DNA of 64,000 nt, taken from assembly GCA_021202395.1 (NCBI GenBank), contig JAJQDC010000020.1, positions 1 through 64,000 of the forward strand, read 5' to 3'. The first letter of the stretch is position 1, and each line of letters begins with the position of its first letter. Source of the stretch: Clostridia bacterium (GTDB lineage: Bacteria > Bacillota > Clostridia > Christensenellales > Borkfalkiaceae). Below are positions 62,448 to 64,000 of the stretch, piece by piece. The notes under the pieces were generated by a model. The model was not told the origin of the DNA, did not search any database, and saw only the letters and a list, made by a program, of their open reading frames with translations. The position numbers and the translations under genes are program-made.

Positions 62448-63260
62448 ATGAAAGTAGGGATATATTCAAATAAAAATTTTATAAGTGAAAATATAAGGCT
62501 GATAGACCAGATAACGCTTAAGCTAAATTCATGCGGTATAGAATGCCGCAAGGTATTTGACGGTAAAAATCTTGAAGGGTTAAACGTTCTTATAGTGCTC
62601 GGCGGCGATGGTACGATTCTTACCGTAGCAGGCGACTGTGCCCGTCTGGGCATCAAGATTATGGGTATAAATTACGGGCATATGGGCTTTTTGGCTGAAT
62701 TTGAGCAGGACAAGCTTGACAGTGCGATAGACCTTATATGCACGCAGAACTTTATTACAGAAAAGCGCAGTATGCTTAATGTGGAAATTTGTGGTAAAAG
62801 TTATCTTGCCCTTAACGACCTTGCTATACAGCGCAGCACTTACGGCAATAAATACAGCAACACAATACAGCTTTCTGCCGAAATAGACGGCTCGGTGGTA
62901 GATAATTACCTTGCCGACGGCATAATAGTGTGTACGCCTACGGGCTCTACGGCATATTCGCTTGCGGCGGGCGGCTCTGTTCTTACGCCGGATATAAACG
63001 CTTTTGCTCTTACGCCCTTGTGTGCCCATTCGCTGCATTCCCGCCCGATAGTATTTTCAGACAGCTCTGTATTAAAAATTATATATAAAAAGAATAACAC
63101 GTCGGTAAACGTTGCCATAGACGGCGTTATAGTCGGTGAATTTGAAGACAGCCTTACGGCGACAGTTACAAAATCGCAATACTATGTAGAATTTATTACC
63201 ACGGGGCAGATAAACTTTTTTGATAAACTTCTTTCTAAATTAAGTAAATGGAGCAGATAA
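62448..63260 (+). CDS. nadK: NAD kinase
   Basis: NadK makes NADP from NAD. The GGDG motif is in VLGGDGTILTVAG, the NE/D motif in LNDLAIQRS, and the second nucleotide motif in CTPTGSTAYSLAAGGS. Its 270 residues are normal. The ATG at 62448 is used instead of the ORF-track TTG at 62442. There is no ribosome site, and the promoter -10 is so close that the mRNA is probably leaderless. The end abuts argR. Confidence 0.95.
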   Translation: MKVGIYSNKNFISENIRLIDQITLKLNSCGIECRKVFDGKNLEGLNVLIVLGGDGTILTVAGDCARLGIKIMGINYGHMGFLAEFEQDKLDSAIDLICTQNFITEKRSMLNVEICGKSYLALNDLAIQRSTYGNKYSNTIQLSAEIDGSVVDNYLADGIIVCTPTGSTAYSLAAGGSVLTPDINAFALTPLCAHSLHSRPIVFSDSSVLKIIYKKNNTSVNVAIDGVIVGEFEDSLTATVTKSQYYVEFITTGQINFFDKLLSKLSKWSR

Positions 63261-63262
63261 AA

Positions 63263-63715
63263 GTGTACAGAAACGACAGGCAGGCAAAAATTCTTGAGAT
63301 AATTAACCGTACGGAAATTGAAACACAGGAAGAGCTTTGCATCGAACTCAATAAATTAAATTTCAACGTTACGCAGGCAACAATATCCCGTGATATTAAA
63401 GATTTAAAACTTTATAAAGTAGCCGGCACGGTAAAAAAATATAAGTACGCAAGTTTAGAAGGGGATAAAGAAGCTTTAAGCCCCAGAATGCTGAACATAT
63501 TCCGCGAGTGCGTTAAAAATATAGATTATGCCAACAATCTTATTGTGGTAAAAACAATGAGCGGCAACGGGTCTACCGCAGGAATGTTTATTGATTCTTT
63601 GCAGTCAGAAGATATATTGGGCTGTGTAGCCGGCGACGATACCGTGCTTGTTATTGTAAACTGCAATGAAAACACACCAACGGTTGCAGAAAAACTTAAA
63701 GGTTATCTTATTTAA
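63263..63715 (+). CDS. argR: Arginine repressor ArgR
   Basis: The 150-residue hexameric regulator has an N-terminal winged helix (RQAKILEIINRTEIETQEEL; VTQATISRDIKDLKLYK) and a C-terminal arginine-binding domain (STAGMFIDSL, ILGCVAGDDTVLVIV with the GDD). The ORF-track ATG at 63248 lies inside nadK without a ribosome site. The GTG at 63263 has GGAG nine bases upstream and gives the normal length, so it is chosen. It probably controls the argGC and argJBDF-carAB genes at the left of the window through the palindromes near 4525-4589. Confidence 0.93.
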   Translation: MYRNDRQAKILEIINRTEIETQEELCIELNKLNFNVTQATISRDIKDLKLYKVAGTVKKYKYASLEGDKEALSPRMLNIFRECVKNIDYANNLIVVKTMSGNGSTAGMFIDSLQSEDILGCVAGDDTVLVIVNCNENTPTVAEKLKGYLI

Positions 63716-63717
63716 TT

Positions 63718-64000
63718 ATGCTTAACAGACTTGTTATAAAAAATATTGCGCTTATAGAAAATGCAGAAATAGAGTTTGGTCCGAATTTAAATATTTTGTC
63801 GGGTGAAACGGGTTCCGGTAAATCAGTAATCCTTGATTCGCTTAATTTTATCCTTGGTAGCAAGGCAGATAAAAGCATGATACGTTACGGCACAACGGAA
63901 GCTACCGTACGCGGAGAGTTTTATACCGAAAGCGGAAGTGCGGCTGCAGAAGCGTTAAAAGAGCTTGATATAGAATCTGACGGAGAGATTATTATTACCC
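63718..64000 (+). CDS. recN: DNA repair protein RecN (N-terminal part, cut by window edge)
   Basis: The last 283 bases encode the start of RecN, an SMC-like ATPase in double-strand break repair: MLNRLVIKNIALIENAEIEF, the Walker A LSGETGSGKSVILDSL, and NFILGSKADKSMIRYG. The ATG is two bases after the argR stop; argR-recN is the usual Firmicutes order. The stop lies beyond the window, so this frame is absent from the ORF track. Confidence 0.93.
   Translation, partial: MLNRLVIKNIALIENAEIEFGPNLNILSGETGSGKSVILDSLNFILGSKADKSMIRYGTTEATVRGEFYTESGSAAAEALKELDIESDGEIIIT

Overview
The window is a gene-dense stretch (genome-like base composition near 41% GC by eye) of a low-GC, spore-forming Firmicute of the class Clostridia. 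The evidence is a complete spoIIIAA-AH operon, the order spoIIIA-asp23-nusB-folD-ispA-OLE RNA-oapA-dxs-tlyA-nadK-argR-recN, an IspH protein fused to ribosomal S1 repeats, a Na+-pumping decarboxylase cluster and consensus sigma-A promoters. No phage, insertion sequence, CRISPR array or rRNA was seen. The genus cannot be fixed from the sequence; an uncultured anaerobic (gut-type) Clostridia member is my inference.

Layout. 1-4.4 kb: a cut-off flavodoxin and a membrane-anchored PadR-like regulator on the minus strand, then an acyl-ACP thioesterase, a YgjP-type metallopeptidase and an SDR enzyme. 4.7-16.3 kb: an arginine block argG-argC / argJ-argB-argD-argF / carA-carB, in which the carB reading frame runs on into a diaminopimelate-epimerase (DapF) domain that lacks one catalytic cysteine. 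16.3-18.6 kb: cysteine desulfurase plus ThiI for tRNA thiolation. 18.7-20.9 kb: a class A penicillin-binding protein. 21-29 kb: miaB-mutS-mutL-miaA-ynbB. 29-31 kb: groEL-groES on the minus strand without a CIRCE operator. 31-34.4 kb: dCMP deaminase, cyclophilin, purB and a TMEM164/YwaF-like membrane protein. 34.5-36.7 kb: a probable guanidine-IV (mepA-type) riboswitch with its terminator, ahead of a MATE exporter fused to a cytidylate-kinase-like domain. 36.7-37.0 kb: a promoter-hairpins-terminator unit that looks like an unannotated small RNA, and tRNA-Trp. 37-39.3 kb: proC, rnhA and a VTT-domain membrane protein. 39.4-44.4 kb: a five-gene Na+-translocating decarboxylase operon behind a Rex-like palindrome. 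44.4-49.5 kb: a HI0933-family flavoprotein, a chorismate mutase (AroH)-CMP kinase fusion, PlsC and IspH-S1. 49.7-51.6 kb: htpG. 51.6-55.9 kb: spoIIIAA-AH. 56-64 kb: asp23, nusB, folD, ispA, OLE RNA with its partner OapA, dxs, tlyA, nadK, argR and a truncated recN.

The genes link up. ArgR at the right end is the probable regulator of the arginine block at the left end, where two or three ARG-box-like palindromes precede argG. CarAB supplies carbamoyl phosphate to ArgF. The desulfurase sits beside ThiI, and MiaA and MiaB modify the same tRNA base. IspH, Dxs and IspA cover steps of isoprenoid synthesis. The most unusual items are the CarB-DapF fusion with its altered active site, the AroH-Cmk fusion, the riboswitch-controlled MATE-kinase fusion, the OLE RNA/OapA pair and the candidate small RNA next to tRNA-Trp. 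No gene-free stretch over about 300 bases is unexplained: 36685-37057 holds the small RNA and tRNA, and 58548-59255 holds OLE RNA.
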